This document shows, piece after piece, positions 1 through 8,845 of a stretch of 64,000 bases of DNA (the stretch's first letter is position 1; the number at the start of each line of letters is the position of its first letter). The translations under genes and the position numbers were made by a program. The stretch spans positions 62,001 through 126,000 of the forward strand of contig NZ_JNWV01000003.1 in the NCBI RefSeq assembly GCF_000716535.1, read 5' to 3'. The notes below the pieces were generated by a model. It saw nothing but the letters and a program-made list of their open reading frames with translations, ran no database searches and had not been told where the DNA came from. The DNA is from Streptomyces flaveolus (GTDB lineage Bacteria; Actinomycetota; Actinomycetes; Streptomycetales; Streptomycetaceae).

Positions 1-1
1 G

Positions 2-1210
2 CTCGCGGCCCTCATGCTGGCCGCCTTCACCTTCAACACCGCGGAGAACCTGCCGATCGGCCTCCTGGACCTCATGTCCCACAGCCTCCGGGTGTCGCTG
101 TCCGCGGTCGGGCTGCTGGTCACCGGCTACGGCGTGACGGTGGCCGTCGCCTCCCTGCCGCTCGCCCACGCCCTGCGGGCGGTGCCCCGGCGCCATGTCC
201 TCACGGGGCTGCTGGCCGCCCTGGTCGTGTCCAGCCTGGTCGCGGCCGTGGCCACCTCGTACTGGCTGCTCCTCGGGGCACGAGTGCTGACCGCCCTCGC
301 CCAGGCGCTGTTCTGGGCGGTGATGGGACCGGTCGCGGTGGGCCTGTTCGCCCCTGAGGTGCGCGGGCGTGTGGTCGGGGCCCTGTCCGTCGCCGGTTCG
401 CTCGCCCTCGTGCTCGGCGTCCCCGCGGGGACCTGGCTGGGCCGGCAGCGCGGCTGGCCGGTCCCGGTCGCCTCCCTGGCCGTGCCGGGACTGGTCTGCC
501 TCGTGACGATCGCCGTCCTGCTGCCGACCTCGCGTCCGGACGACGAGCCCGCCGCCTACGGCAGCAGCCCCGACGTCCGCCGGTTCGGTACCGTGCTCGC
601 GGCCGGACTTCTCTCCGCCACCGGGGCGTTCGCGGGATACACCTACCTCGTGACGTTCCTGGACGACGTGAGCGGGTTCGCCCCGGGCACGGTCAGCGCC
701 CTGCTCGCGGCCTTCGGCACCGCGTGTCTGGCGGGGGTGAGCGTCACCGCGGCACTGCTCGACCGCTTCCCGCATGCCGCGCTGCCCACGGCCGTCGCCA
801 CCCAGACGCTCGGCATGCTCGGCCTGTACGCGGCGGGCGACCGTCAGGTCATGGCGGTGGTGTGCCTGGTCCTGACGGGCGGTGCGCTCGGACCGGTGTT
901 CATGACCGCGCAGAACGCGATGCTGCACTGGGCACCGGGCCGCACGGACCTCGCCCTCGCGGCGAACTCCGGTGCGTACAACGCCGGTATCGCGGCGGGC
1001 GCCGCGCTCGGGGGTCTGGTCCTGCCGCACGCCGGTGCGCGGGGGACCTTCCTCGCCGGTGGACTGCTGACGGCCGGGGCCTGCGCGGTGCTGCTGGTCG
1101 GCGGACGTCTGTCGGGGGGCGCGGGGGCGACGCGGAAGCGCGCCGACCAAAATGCTTCGCGCCGGACAGCACGGGGTCGCTACGGTCGCCCCGGCGCGGG
1201 AGACCCGTGA
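2..1210 (+). CDS. MFS efflux permease, 5' end outside window
   Basis: Membrane transporter of the major facilitator superfamily, closest in look to the DHA1 drug or sugar efflux type. The frame is open to the left edge: codons before the first ATG (14) read Leu-Ala-Ala-Leu straight into a membrane segment, so the true start lies outside. About ten to eleven hydrophobic helices are visible, with the basic loop RAVPRRH (about residue 55) where MFS proteins carry loop 2-3 and EVRGRVVG (about 115) as another charged loop. The substrate cannot be read from the sequence. Its stop overlaps a GTG (GTGA at 1207) that opens a decayed acetyltransferase, so the two were once translationally coupled. Confidence 0.85.
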   Translation, partial: LAALMLAAFTFNTAENLPIGLLDLMSHSLRVSLSAVGLLVTGYGVTVAVASLPLAHALRAVPRRHVLTGLLAALVVSSLVAAVATSYWLLLGARVLTALAQALFWAVMGPVAVGLFAPEVRGRVVGALSVAGSLALVLGVPAGTWLGRQRGWPVPVASLAVPGLVCLVTIAVLLPTSRPDDEPAAYGSSPDVRRFGTVLAAGLLSATGAFAGYTYLVTFLDDVSGFAPGTVSALLAAFGTACLAGVSVTAALLDRFPHAALPTAVATQTLGMLGLYAAGDRQVMAVVCLVLTGGALGPVFMTAQNAMLHWAPGRTDLALAANSGAYNAGIAAGAALGGLVLPHAGARGTFLAGGLLTAGACAVLLVGGRLSGGAGATRKRADQNASRRTARGRYGRPGAGDP

Positions 1211-1403
1211 CCACGGAACGCGACCGGATCGGCTACGGAGTCGTGGCGTCCCGTCGCGGCCGGGGCTACGCCACCGAGGCCACCCGGGCCCTGCTGTCGG
1301 ACCCGGCCTCGATCCGTCCTGGAGAAGGCGCGCTTCCACCGGTCGGCCGCGGAAGACCCTGGCCCGCTTCGTGATGCACGACCCGGACCGCTCCCCGCGG
1401 TGA
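1207..1403 (+). pseudogene. GNAT acetyltransferase remnant
   Basis: From GTG 1207 the frame reads IGYGVVASRRGRGYATEATR, the acetyl-CoA binding motif A of RimJ/RimL-type GNAT enzymes. Directly after this the text jumps to ASIR, then in another frame LEKARFHRSA (the usual SxRVLEKxGF motif near the end of the domain), then in a third frame LARFVMHD before a stop. So the first half of the domain and the usual 40 or so residues between the two motifs are missing, and at least two frameshifts are present. It cannot give an active enzyme. The GTGA overlap with the permease upstream suggests the intact ancestor was in its operon. Confidence 0.7.
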
Positions 1404-1416
1404 CCCGGTGACCCTG

Positions 1417-1446
1417 GTGGGGCCGGCGGTGTGCCGCCGGCCCCAC
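1417..1446. terminator. Bidirectional hairpin terminator
   Basis: Perfect 13-bp inverted repeat (1417-1429 with 1434-1446) around a 4-base loop, lying between the convergent permease/GNAT unit and the sigma factor gene. There is no T-run, as is usual in actinobacteria. Confidence 0.7.
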
Positions 1447-1459
1447 TCGGCCGGTCCGC

Positions 1460-2077
1460 TCAGGCGGCCGGTGGCGTGGCGGCCTCTTCCGCCGCGTCGA
1501 GCAGGCCGATCAGGGTCGCCCTCGCGCGGGCCACGCGGGAGCGGACCGTGCCGACGGGACAGTCGCTGACCTCGGCCGCCTCGGCGTAGGGCAGGCCGAG
1601 GAGCTGGGTGAGGACGAACGCCTCGCGGCGCTCGGCCGGCAGCCCTTCGAGCAGGTCCAGCAGCGCGATGCCGTCGTCGAATCCGGGCAGGCCGCGCGGC
1701 TGGGCGAACTCGACCGCCCGTTGCCAGTCCGCCGCGTCGGACAGCCTGGGTCGCGCGGCCGCGTGGCGGTGGCTGTCGGTCACCGCCCGGCGGGCGATGG
1801 ACAGCAGCCAGGCGCGCGCCGAGGAGCGGCCCTCGAAGCGGTGCAGGCTGCCGAGGGCGCGCAGGAAGGTGTCCTGGGCGAGGTCGTCGACGGCCTGGGG
1901 ATCGGCGCAGAGGTGGGCGACGTACCGCTGGACGTCGCGGTGCAGGGCGCGGACGAAGTGCTCGACCGCGCGCGCGTCACCGCGTCGGGCGGCCAGCGCC
2001 CACGCGGTTGCCGACTCGTCGGCGGCTGCCGTCCGGTCGTTGGCGGTCCGTGCTGCGGGCAGGACAGGAGTGATCAC
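1460..2077 (-). CDS. ECF-family RNA polymerase sigma factor
   Basis: Extracytoplasmic-function sigma factor of 205 residues, directing RNA polymerase to a small set of promoters. Region 2 is seen as DDLAQDTFLRAL followed by RAWLLSIARRAV, and region 4 as LPAERREAFVLTQLLGLPYAEAAE with the helix-turn-helix CPVGTVRSRVARAR. The GTG start at 2077 is preferred because AAGGA lies nine bases upstream; the longer frame upstream is arginine/proline-rich and not sigma-like. No anti-sigma gene is adjacent. The gene upstream on the same strand encodes a Met-rich membrane protein, but a hairpin at 2272-2298 separates them, so this gene probably has its own promoter. The inducing signal is unknown; a metal link is only inference from the neighbour. 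Confidence 0.88.
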   Translation of the reverse strand: MITPVLPAARTANDRTAAADESATAWALAARRGDARAVEHFVRALHRDVQRYVAHLCADPQAVDDLAQDTFLRALGSLHRFEGRSSARAWLLSIARRAVTDSHRHAAARPRLSDAADWQRAVEFAQPRGLPGFDDGIALLDLLEGLPAERREAFVLTQLLGLPYAEAAEVSDCPVGTVRSRVARARATLIGLLDAAEEAATPPAA

Positions 2078-2271
2078 CTGGAGTCCTTCTCGGGTCGACC
2101 GTGGCCGGACCGGGGGCACGCCTGGGCACGGCCTGGTCCGGTGCGGGGAAGACGGCCCTACGACGCGCACGGGCAGCGGGACGGCGCGCCCAAACGAGGG
2201 CGCTGAGGTGTGACGGCACCCGGCAGGTGCCGCGAATGGCTGCGGCGCGGTGCGCGGACGTACGACCGTGG

Positions 2272-2298
2272 ACCGAGGCGCTCGGGGGCGGCCTCGGT
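2272..2298 (-). terminator. Hairpin after Met-rich membrane protein gene
   Basis: Inverted repeat ACCGAGGC/GCCTCGGT (8 bp, 11-base loop) beginning 14 bases past the stop of the Met-rich protein gene. Confidence 0.45.
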
Positions 2299-2311
2299 GT
2301 ACCGGCTGTCC

Positions 2312-2956
2312 TCAGACGACAGCGGTCCCCGTGGGCGGCCCGCGCGAGGTGATCGCGTGGATGAGCAGGTCGAGGCTCGGCGCCCGGTCCGAACGGGGCC
2401 GGCGCAGGCGGAGGTCGGGGCGGTCGGCGGCGACGGGCTGGGCCAGCAGCAGGCGCAGCGGCGCGGCCAGCCATCCGGCCACGGCCCGCAGGATGCGGAA
2501 GGCGGCCTGCTCGCCGTACGCCAGCCATAGTCCGGTGAGGAGTGCGGCGAGCAGGTGCGCGGCGAGCATCCCGGACGCGGGCGGGCCGGCCCCGTCCATG
2601 GAGTGCGCCATGTGCCCCATGTTCATGGCGTCCATCGGCATGGATGCCATGTCCATGGACGCGGGGGTCCGCTCGGTCAGCGGGGGTGTGGCGCTCGGGG
2701 AAGCGGTCAGGGCGAGCGAGAACGCCGAGTGCAGGGCCGCCTGGACGGCGACGACAAGCGGCACGATCAGCGCCGGACCCCGCTCACGGCGGGTCAGGCA
2801 CCACCCCGCAGCGCCGGTCGCGGCGAGGCCGGCGGCCAGCGCCCACGCGGGCACGTCACGGCCGGACATCAGGACGTGACCGAGGGCGGCGAGGACGACA
2901 CAGACGGCCGCGAACACCGCGGTACGCACCGTGCGCACACCCCACCCCGCTGTCAT
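2312..2956 (-). CDS. Met/His-rich integral membrane protein, possibly metal-related
   Basis: Integral membrane protein of 214 residues with about four to five hydrophobic segments and no domain I can name. Between the third and fourth segments is an extracytoplasmic-looking loop rich in Met, His and Asp (SMDMASMPMDAMNMGHMAHS), the kind of MxxM/MxH arrangement used by copper-binding proteins. The tail (about 35 residues) is arginine-rich. ATG 2956 is chosen because GAGGA lies upstream; an in-frame ATG at 2977 is possible. The ECF sigma gene lies downstream on the same strand. Role in copper or other soft-metal handling is inference from composition only. Confidence 0.7.
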   Translation of the reverse strand: MTAGWGVRTVRTAVFAAVCVVLAALGHVLMSGRDVPAWALAAGLAATGAAGWCLTRRERGPALIVPLVVAVQAALHSAFSLALTASPSATPPLTERTPASMDMASMPMDAMNMGHMAHSMDGAGPPASGMLAAHLLAALLTGLWLAYGEQAAFRILRAVAGWLAAPLRLLLAQPVAADRPDLRLRRPRSDRAPSLDLLIHAITSRGPPTGTAVV

Positions 2957-3099
2957 GGCCCCCCATCCTCGCATCATGGCCCCGTTCGCCACGGGGAGAT
3001 ACGGAAACCGCCGGCCCCGGTACTCAACGGGCCCCCCGATGGCCTCCCCCGCCCCCGCGGACAGGTGTCGGACCCGGACCCGGGGGCATCCGGCGGTGT

Positions 3100-3945
3100 A
3101 TGGATGCACAGTCATGGGCACTGCGGGGACGGTTCCGGGCGCGGCGCGTGGCGGACAGCCCGGTCATGGCCGCTGCCGCCCGGGCGGGCTTCGCCGCGCG
3201 TGGGCTGATCTACGTACTCGTGGGTGTCATCGCGGTCCGGATCGCCTTCGGCGGTGACGGCGGCGGCCGGCAGGCCGACCGCGGCGGTGCCCTCGGTGAG
3301 CTGGCCGGGCAGCCGTTCGGGTCGGCGCTGCTGTGGATCGTGGGTGTCGCCCTCGCCGGTATGGCGCTGTGGCGGCTCTCCGAGGCGGTGTTCGGCGGCT
3401 ACGGCCCCGACGGGTCCAAGCTCTCCCGGCGGGCGGCGGCCCTGTTCCGTTTCGTCTTCTACTGCTTCGTGTCCTACTCGGTGCTCTCCTACGCGGCCGG
3501 GGACCGGGGCAGCGGCAGCGGTTCCTCCGACCGGCACACCGACGACGTCACCGCACGGGTGCTGGACTGGCCGGGCGGCCAGTGGCTCCTCGGGGTCGCG
3601 GGCGCCGCGGTGGTCGTCGCCGGGGTGTGGATCTCGGTGCAGGCCGTGCGACGGAAGTTCCGCGACAAGCTGCGGACCGACACGATGTCGGCCCGGGTCC
3701 GGCCGGTCGTGGAGGGTCTGGGGGTCACGGGCGGCACGGCCCGTGGCGTCGTCTTCGCCACGGCCGGTGTGTTCGCGCTCGTCGCCGCCGTCCAGCACCA
3801 GCCGGGGAAGGCCAAGGGCATGGACGACACCCTGCGCGCGTTCCGGGATCTGCCGGCCGGGCCCTGGCTGCTCGCCCTGGTGGCGCTCGGCCTGGCCGCG
3901 TTCGGTGTCTTCTCCTGGTGCAACGCGCGCTGGCGCAAGCTCTGA
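3100..3945 (+). CDS. DUF1206 membrane protein
   Basis: Membrane protein of 281 residues made of repeated two-helix units, each starting with a small-residue motif (AARAGFAARGLIYVLVG near residue 24, then GVTGGTARGVVFATAGVFAL near 205), the hallmark of the DUF1206 family, which normally has three such repeats in a six-helix protein. The function of the family is not known. The start is taken as ATG 3100; no strong ribosome site is visible, and later GTG or ATG codons (3145, 3166) are possible. It converges with the LCP gene. Confidence 0.85.
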   Translation: MDAQSWALRGRFRARRVADSPVMAAAARAGFAARGLIYVLVGVIAVRIAFGGDGGGRQADRGGALGELAGQPFGSALLWIVGVALAGMALWRLSEAVFGGYGPDGSKLSRRAAALFRFVFYCFVSYSVLSYAAGDRGSGSGSSDRHTDDVTARVLDWPGGQWLLGVAGAAVVVAGVWISVQAVRRKFRDKLRTDTMSARVRPVVEGLGVTGGTARGVVFATAGVFALVAAVQHQPGKAKGMDDTLRAFRDLPAGPWLLALVALGLAAFGVFSWCNARWRKL

Positions 3946-3952
3946 TCCGACA

Positions 3953-3984
3953 GCCCGACGGCTCGACGGCTCGACGGCTCGACG
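3953..3984. repeat. 8-bp tandem repeat (GCTCGACG)
   Basis: Four head-to-tail copies of an 8-bp unit (GCCCGACG once, GCTCGACG three times) starting eight bases after the DUF1206 stop, in the gap between two convergent genes. No hairpin terminator is evident in this gap. Confidence 0.8.
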
Positions 3985-4006
3985 GCCGGGTTCTCGGTGC
4001 CGCCGC

Positions 4007-5719
4007 TCAGGCGTCGGAGTCCGGCTTGTTCCGTGCCGCCGCGTAGGCCTGGGAGGGTGTCATGGAGACGCCGTCGAACGTGACCGTCCTGTAGGGGCTC
4101 ACCTTGGCGCAGGTCTTGGCCTCGTCGGCGGTGGAGGCGTGGGCGCCTCCGACGGCGGCCTTCGTGTCGGCGGGAGGGGGCGAGGACGAGCCTCCCGGGT
4201 AGCTGGTGCCGCTGGGCCAGTCGCTGCCGATCACCAGGGTCAGGCCGCTGCCGGTGCCCTGCTTCAGATGGGACGGGGGCAGGCCGAGCGCCTTGGCGAC
4301 CGTCTGGGCCGCGCCCTTCTCGCCGGTGCCGTAGGTGAGGGTGGTGCTCCCGGCGGGGCTGGGGGCGTTGGCGGTGGTCGTGGCGGAGCTGAAGCCCTGC
4401 CCGGTGAGGGCGGTCGCGAGGGCGGAGGCGCGGCCGGTGATGCCGGTGCCGTTCTCCACCGTCACCGCGATCTCGGCGGCGGGCACGGCGGAGGCGGTGG
4501 CCTTCGCCTTGGCGGTCGCGGAGGCCGCCGCGGACTTCCCTCCGGAGCCGGTCGTCAGGGACTGGTCGTCCGCGATGGTGGCGAACAGGCTCTTCGCGCC
4601 CGGGCCCACCACCACCCGGTCGCTGTCGCCCGGATCGGGTGCCGTCTGCATGGTGGTGAAGGTGATCCGTTTGGTGGGCACCTTGTTCACGTCGGCGGCG
4701 AGCGAGATCAGTTTCTTCACGGTGCCGAGGCCGTCGTCCACGGTCAGGGCCTTGGTGGCCGCGTCGGCGAGGTCGTAGACCGCGGTGGGGTCGGTGAGCG
4801 TGCCCGCGCTCTTGAACTTGCGGATCATCGCGCTGAGGAAGATGTGCTGCGAGACCGTACGGCCGAGGTCGCTGCCGTCGCCGAAGCCGTGCCGGGAGCG
4901 GACGAACTCTAGAGCCGCGACGCCCTTGAGGGTGTGGGTGCCCTTGGACAGCTTCAGGTGTGAGTAGGTGTCGTAGACGTCGTCGCTGACGCACACGGAG
5001 ACGCCGCCGACCGCGTCGGACATCTTGACGACGCCGGAGAAGTCGAGCTTGACGAAGTGGTCGATGGTGATGCCGGTGAGCTGGTGGACGGTGGCCACCT
5101 GGCAGGCGGGCCCGTACTGCAGCGCGCTGTTGATCTGGCCGTAGTAGCCGTTCGTCGACTGCCCCGACTCACTGTCCTTGCAGGCCGGGACCTTGGTCAT
5201 GGTGTCTCGGGGGATGCTCATCACGGTGGCGTTGGAGCGGTCGGCGGATATGTGCAGGACCATCTCCACGTCCGCGTTGCTGCCGGTCTGCACCCCGGTC
5301 TTCGAGCAGCCGCCGCCGAGTTTGCAGTCCGTCGCACTGGTACGGCCGTCGGAGCCCATGACCAGGATGTTGATGGGGGTGCGGCCGAACGCGTCGGCCT
5401 TCTCCTCACCGCCCTTGCCGTCCAGGGAGACGCTGTGGATGTTGCCGTTCAGGTGCTGGTAGAACCACCAGCCCGCGCCGGCGGTGACCAGGACGAGGAC
5501 GGACAGACCGATCCCGAGGATCTTCAGCACCCGCCTGCCGCGCCGCACCGGACGGGCCCGTCGGGATCGCCTGCCGCCGCGCGCCCGCGAGGCCGCCCGG
5601 GCCGCCGCCCTGCCGCCCGGCGGACGCGCGTCGTCCGGGTCGGCCCCGCGCTGCCGGGGCACCCGCGCGCCGCGGCTGCGTGTGCCCTGGCCGGCCGGCC
5701 CGTCCCACGGGTCGCTCAT
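4007..5719 (-). CDS. LytR-CpsA-Psr (LCP) cell-wall glycopolymer ligase with LytR_C domain
   Basis: Membrane-anchored LCP enzyme of 570 residues that attaches wall glycopolymers from a polyprenyl-phosphate carrier onto peptidoglycan. The order is a 62-residue Arg/Pro/Ala-rich cytoplasmic tail, one membrane helix (65-87), an extracellular LCP domain with INILVMGSDGR and the catalytic-site motif TVMSIPRDT, then VRSRHGFGDGSDLGR, then a Ser/Ala/Lys linker and a C-terminal LytR_C domain. All LCP landmarks are present. ATG 5719 is chosen because AGGGGAG lies seven bases upstream. It is transcribed alone; the next gene upstream is the ArsR gene on the same strand 160 bases away. Confidence 0.93.
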   Translation of the reverse strand: MSDPWDGPAGQGTRSRGARVPRQRGADPDDARPPGGRAAARAASRARGGRRSRRARPVRRGRRVLKILGIGLSVLVLVTAGAGWWFYQHLNGNIHSVSLDGKGGEEKADAFGRTPINILVMGSDGRTSATDCKLGGGCSKTGVQTGSNADVEMVLHISADRSNATVMSIPRDTMTKVPACKDSESGQSTNGYYGQINSALQYGPACQVATVHQLTGITIDHFVKLDFSGVVKMSDAVGGVSVCVSDDVYDTYSHLKLSKGTHTLKGVAALEFVRSRHGFGDGSDLGRTVSQHIFLSAMIRKFKSAGTLTDPTAVYDLADAATKALTVDDGLGTVKKLISLAADVNKVPTKRITFTTMQTAPDPGDSDRVVVGPGAKSLFATIADDQSLTTGSGGKSAAASATAKAKATASAVPAAEIAVTVENGTGITGRASALATALTGQGFSSATTTANAPSPAGSTTLTYGTGEKGAAQTVAKALGLPPSHLKQGTGSGLTLVIGSDWPSGTSYPGGSSSPPPADTKAAVGGAHASTADEAKTCAKVSPYRTVTFDGVSMTPSQAYAAARNKPDSDA

Positions 5720-5878
5720 CTTCCACTCCCCTGAACGGTCGGGCCTGTGGCACATCGGTTGCGTGGTTGCGCAATCTAGCAAACACATCGCCTGAACAGC
5801 ACGGATGCACAGCCGATTCACAGGCGAGGCGTCTCATCGCGGGGCCGTCCGCCTTCGGAGCGGCACGGCAGCGGGAGT

Positions 5879-6250
5879 CTACGTGTCCTTGGTAAGCGTT
5901 CGACGTGAGTCCTGTGCCGGGACGGAGGCGGGGCACGAGCGCGCGGTCGGCCTGCCGACCACGGCGCGGATCAGGGCCACGGCGTCCGGGGCGTCGACGC
6001 GGTAGACCTGCCGCCGGCCCCCGCTGCGGGAGCGGACCAGTCCGGCGAGCTTCAGCTTCGCCAGGTGCTGACTGACGGCGGGCAGCGCACCGCCCACGCG
6101 GTCGGTGAGGTGCGTGACATCGCTCTCGCCCTGCACCGGCGCCCACATCAGACGCAGCCGGGCCGGGGCGACGAGCAGCCCGACGACGGCGGCGGTCGCG
6201 GCGAGCGCCTCGGCGGGCGGGTCCTCGAAGCCCCCGGCCCTCTCCGTCAC
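5879..6250 (-). CDS. ArsR-type winged-helix transcriptional regulator
   Basis: Small regulator of 123 residues with a single winged helix: ALPAVSQHLAKLKLAGLVRSRSGGRRQVYRV contains the recognition helix and wing typical of ArsR proteins. No paired cysteines of a metal site are visible, so it is probably not a metal sensor. GTG 6250 has GGGAG six bases upstream; the longer frame upstream is not protein-like. It lies downstream of, and on the same strand as, the methyltransferase gene, 164 bases after it, so it may be co-transcribed. Confidence 0.82.
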   Translation of the reverse strand: MTERAGGFEDPPAEALAATAAVVGLLVAPARLRLMWAPVQGESDVTHLTDRVGGALPAVSQHLAKLKLAGLVRSRSGGRRQVYRVDAPDAVALIRAVVGRPTARSCPASVPAQDSRRTLTKDT

Positions 6251-6414
6251 AGCCGCTCCCGCCCCACCCTCGTCACGGCCGACGCTCAGCCGCCCACCCG
6301 GTGTGGGTACCCGCCCCGGGCCACCGAGGCAGGCTCTCGCGGGGGCTGACACTCGAGTCCGGTGAGCGGGCGCCCCTTGGTGACGGGCGGACACGCGGGC
6401 AGGCACCCCTGGGC

Positions 6415-7461
6415 CTACGGCCGGATCTCATAGACCACGGTGAAGGGAGTCTGCGCGGCCCGGCGGAACCGGGTGAAGCCGGCCTCGGTGGCCACCTCGC
6501 GGACCGCCGCCTCGCCTGACTGTGCGCCCAGAGCGTAACCGCCCTGTTGGGACAGGGCGTTGGGCACGCACAGAAACGTGGAGCCGCTGTAGTACAGCCG
6601 GCCCACCGGATGGAAGTTCTCCTCGATCCGGTCGGACGCGAGCGGCTCCACGAGAAGCCACGTTCCGTCCGCGGCGAGCGCCTGGCGTACCCGTCGTGCG
6701 GCACCCAGCGGGTCGCCCATGTCGTGCAGGCAGTCGAACATGGCCACCAGGTCGTAGTCCGCTCCCCCGAAGGTCTGCGCGGTGGCCACCTGGAAGCTGA
6801 CCCGCCCGGCGACGCCGGCCTCGGCGGCCCTCTCGCGCGCCAGCGCGATCGACTCGCCGTGGTAGTCGGAGCCCACGACCTCCGTCCGCGGATACGCCTC
6901 GGCCAGCAAGATCGACGACGAGCCGAGACCGCATCCCACGTCGGCGACCCGGGCCCCGGCGCGCAACTTGGCGTCGACCCCGTCCAGCGCCGGGATCCAG
7001 TTCGGGACCAGCTCGGCCTCGTAATTGGGGCGGAAGAAGGCATCGACCCCGACGAACACCTCGTCATCGTGCTCATGCCAGGCAACGCCCTCGCCGGTGC
7101 GGAACGCCTCGGCGATGCGGGGCTCGGCGCGCAGCATTCCGAGGGCGAAGCGGAAGGCAGCGGCGACGTTCGGACCGTTCGGGTCAGCCAGGCAGAACGC
7201 CTGCTCCTCGGACAGCGAGAACCGGCCGGTCGCCGCGTCGTACTCGGCGTATCCGCCGGCGGCCTGGCCGCGCAGCCACTCGGTGAGGTAGCGCGGATGG
7301 CAGTGCGTGCGTTCGGCGAACTCCTCGGGTGTCGCCGGGCCCTCGGCGAGCGCCTGGTAAAGACCGAGCCGGTGCCCCAGCGCGATGGTCCCGGCGGCCT
7401 CGGTCGACGCGAGGTCGGTGACGAAGTGGTCCAGGAACTTGTCGATCCCCTCCTGATCCAT
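6415..7461 (-). CDS. SAM-dependent methyltransferase with N-terminal winged helix
   Basis: Class I methyltransferase of 348 residues. The N-terminal 100 residues form the winged-helix dimerisation region typical of the O-methyltransferase/Rv2258c group (IALGHRLGLYQALAEGPATPEEFAERTHCHPRYLTEWL), followed by SAM motif I ARVADVGCGLGSSSILLA, motif II VVGSDYH and the LLVEPLA strand. ATG 7461 follows a perfect AAGGAGGT ribosome site with six-base spacing. It probably acts on a small molecule, but no substrate clue is nearby. The family includes members annotated as regulators; the intact SAM site argues for an enzyme. Confidence 0.88.
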   Translation of the reverse strand: MDQEGIDKFLDHFVTDLASTEAAGTIALGHRLGLYQALAEGPATPEEFAERTHCHPRYLTEWLRGQAAGGYAEYDAATGRFSLSEEQAFCLADPNGPNVAAAFRFALGMLRAEPRIAEAFRTGEGVAWHEHDDEVFVGVDAFFRPNYEAELVPNWIPALDGVDAKLRAGARVADVGCGLGSSSILLAEAYPRTEVVGSDYHGESIALARERAAEAGVAGRVSFQVATAQTFGGADYDLVAMFDCLHDMGDPLGAARRVRQALAADGTWLLVEPLASDRIEENFHPVGRLYYSGSTFLCVPNALSQQGGYALGAQSGEAAVREVATEAGFTRFRRAAQTPFTVVYEIRP

Positions 7462-7672
7462 CCCGGTACCTCCTTCCCGCCGGCCGGCTGCGGCCGACAC
7501 ACCGGGAAGGCTCAGGGCTCGGCTTGTCACCGTGAAGTTCCCGGCCACATCAGCCTATGTCCGGCACCGGCCCCACGCCCTCCCGGGCCGCGCGGCGCGG
7601 AGTGCGCCGGGTGCGGAGGGCTCGCGCTCCTCGCCGGGGCGGAGGGGTCGCGCCCCACGCCGGGGCGGAGGC

Positions 7673-7708
7673 GGGGCACCGGCCCTCCTGTGCGTGGACC
7701 GGTGCCCC
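7673..7708 (-). terminator. Hairpin terminator after the protease gene
   Basis: Perfect 10-bp stem GGGGCACCGG/CCGGTGCCCC with a 16-base loop, 24 bases past the protease stop. Two copies of CCGGGGCGGAGG lie in the same gap. Confidence 0.55.
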
Positions 7709-7731
7709 CGGTGTCCGGCTCGCTCGCGGGC

Positions 7732-8604
7732 CTACGGCAGCTTCACGAAAGGTGCCAGGAAGGCGCGGGCGCCGGGAGTGTCCAGGCGGTAGGTGACGTT
7801 CGTGGCGTAGCAGGGGGTGTCACCGGTGATGGTCGTGGCGGCGAGGACGTTCTTGCCGCCGATGACGGCGAAGTTGGGCCCGCCGGAGTCGCCGTAGCAG
7901 GCACCGCCGTTGCCCTGCGGGGCCGTCATGCCCAGCCGGGCCCAGGAGTCGTTCAGGGCGTCGAACGTGACCGGAGCCTTCATGCGGACGCCGCCGCCGG
8001 GGTGGGTCTGGCCGCCGGGTCCGTTGACGGCCTCCTGGGTGCCGTACCCGGCGACGAACCAGTCGGTGGAGTTCAGCCCCTGCGGGCCGAGGGCGCCGAG
8101 CTGGTTCGCGGTCGGCAGGGCGGCCGGGGTGAAGGACCAGCGGGCGGCGACCTTCGCGGCGGGCAGTTCGACGACGGCGATGTCGTGCGGGTCCGAGGCG
8201 GGGCCCGGGTAGTCGGGGTGGGTGTGCGCGGTGCCCTGGACGGCGACGGCGCCGGCCTGGGCGGCCGGGTCTTTCGGGTACTTCTTCGCGGCGGCGTCGA
8301 GTCCGGCCTGGACGTCCTGGTCGAGCGAGACGAAGAAGCGGACGCCGGCCGGCCAGTCGCTGGTGCAGTGGGCGGCGGTCAGGAAGGTGTCGGCGTCGAC
8401 CATCGTGCCGGAGCACACCCAGTCGACGCGGTCCGGGGTGGCCGGGTCGCCGTCGTCGTCCCAGGTGGCAACGAGCGCTCCGACCTCGGTGCGCTCGGGC
8501 GCGGGCGTGGCGTTGTACGAGTTGATCGCGGAGGAGGGCAGCGCGGCGGCGAGCACGGTGGCGCAGGCGGCGGCGGTGACGGCGGTGACGCGTACGGCTC
8601 TCAA
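7732..8604 (-). CDS. Secreted trypsin-like serine protease (S1)
   Basis: Exported chymotrypsin-fold protease of about 290 residues. A signal peptide (hydrophobic stretch ending LAAALPSSA) is followed by the triad: His in FLTAAHC, Asp in DPHDIAVVEL, Ser in GACYGDSGGPNF. Cysteines flank the His and Ser as expected for disulphides. The start is unusual: TTG 8604 is preferred because AGGGG sits six bases before it, whereas the in-frame GTG 8619 has no ribosome site; using GTG would add five residues. Monocistronic, divergent from the STAS gene. Confidence 0.88.
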   Translation of the reverse strand: MRAVRVTAVTAAACATVLAAALPSSAINSYNATPAPERTEVGALVATWDDDGDPATPDRVDWVCSGTMVDADTFLTAAHCTSDWPAGVRFFVSLDQDVQAGLDAAAKKYPKDPAAQAGAVAVQGTAHTHPDYPGPASDPHDIAVVELPAAKVAARWSFTPAALPTANQLGALGPQGLNSTDWFVAGYGTQEAVNGPGGQTHPGGGVRMKAPVTFDALNDSWARLGMTAPQGNGGACYGDSGGPNFAVIGGKNVLAATTITGDTPCYATNVTYRLDTPGARAFLAPFVKLP

Positions 8605-8845
8605 GAAGAACCCCTTCACTGGGTGGTGTGGGACAGGTGTTCTCCTGCGGGGGTAGGGAGCATTGAAGTGGGCCGGGCTGCGCGGGACAAGACGGCCGGG
8701 CGCGGCAATCCCCACGCTGTCGACGGTCACCCGGGTGTGCGCCGGGGCACGCCGGGGGTCGACCTGCATCCTCCGGGCGATCCTGGGCAGCCTGTCGGAG
8801 AGGGAAGCTCTGGGCAAGGATCGGGTGAGCGTGGACGAGGGACGC

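Noticed and set aside
2101..2170. Longer N-terminus for the ECF sigma factor
   Set aside because: The extra 31 residues are Arg/Pro-rich with no sigma features, and the best ribosome site is at the GTG 2077.
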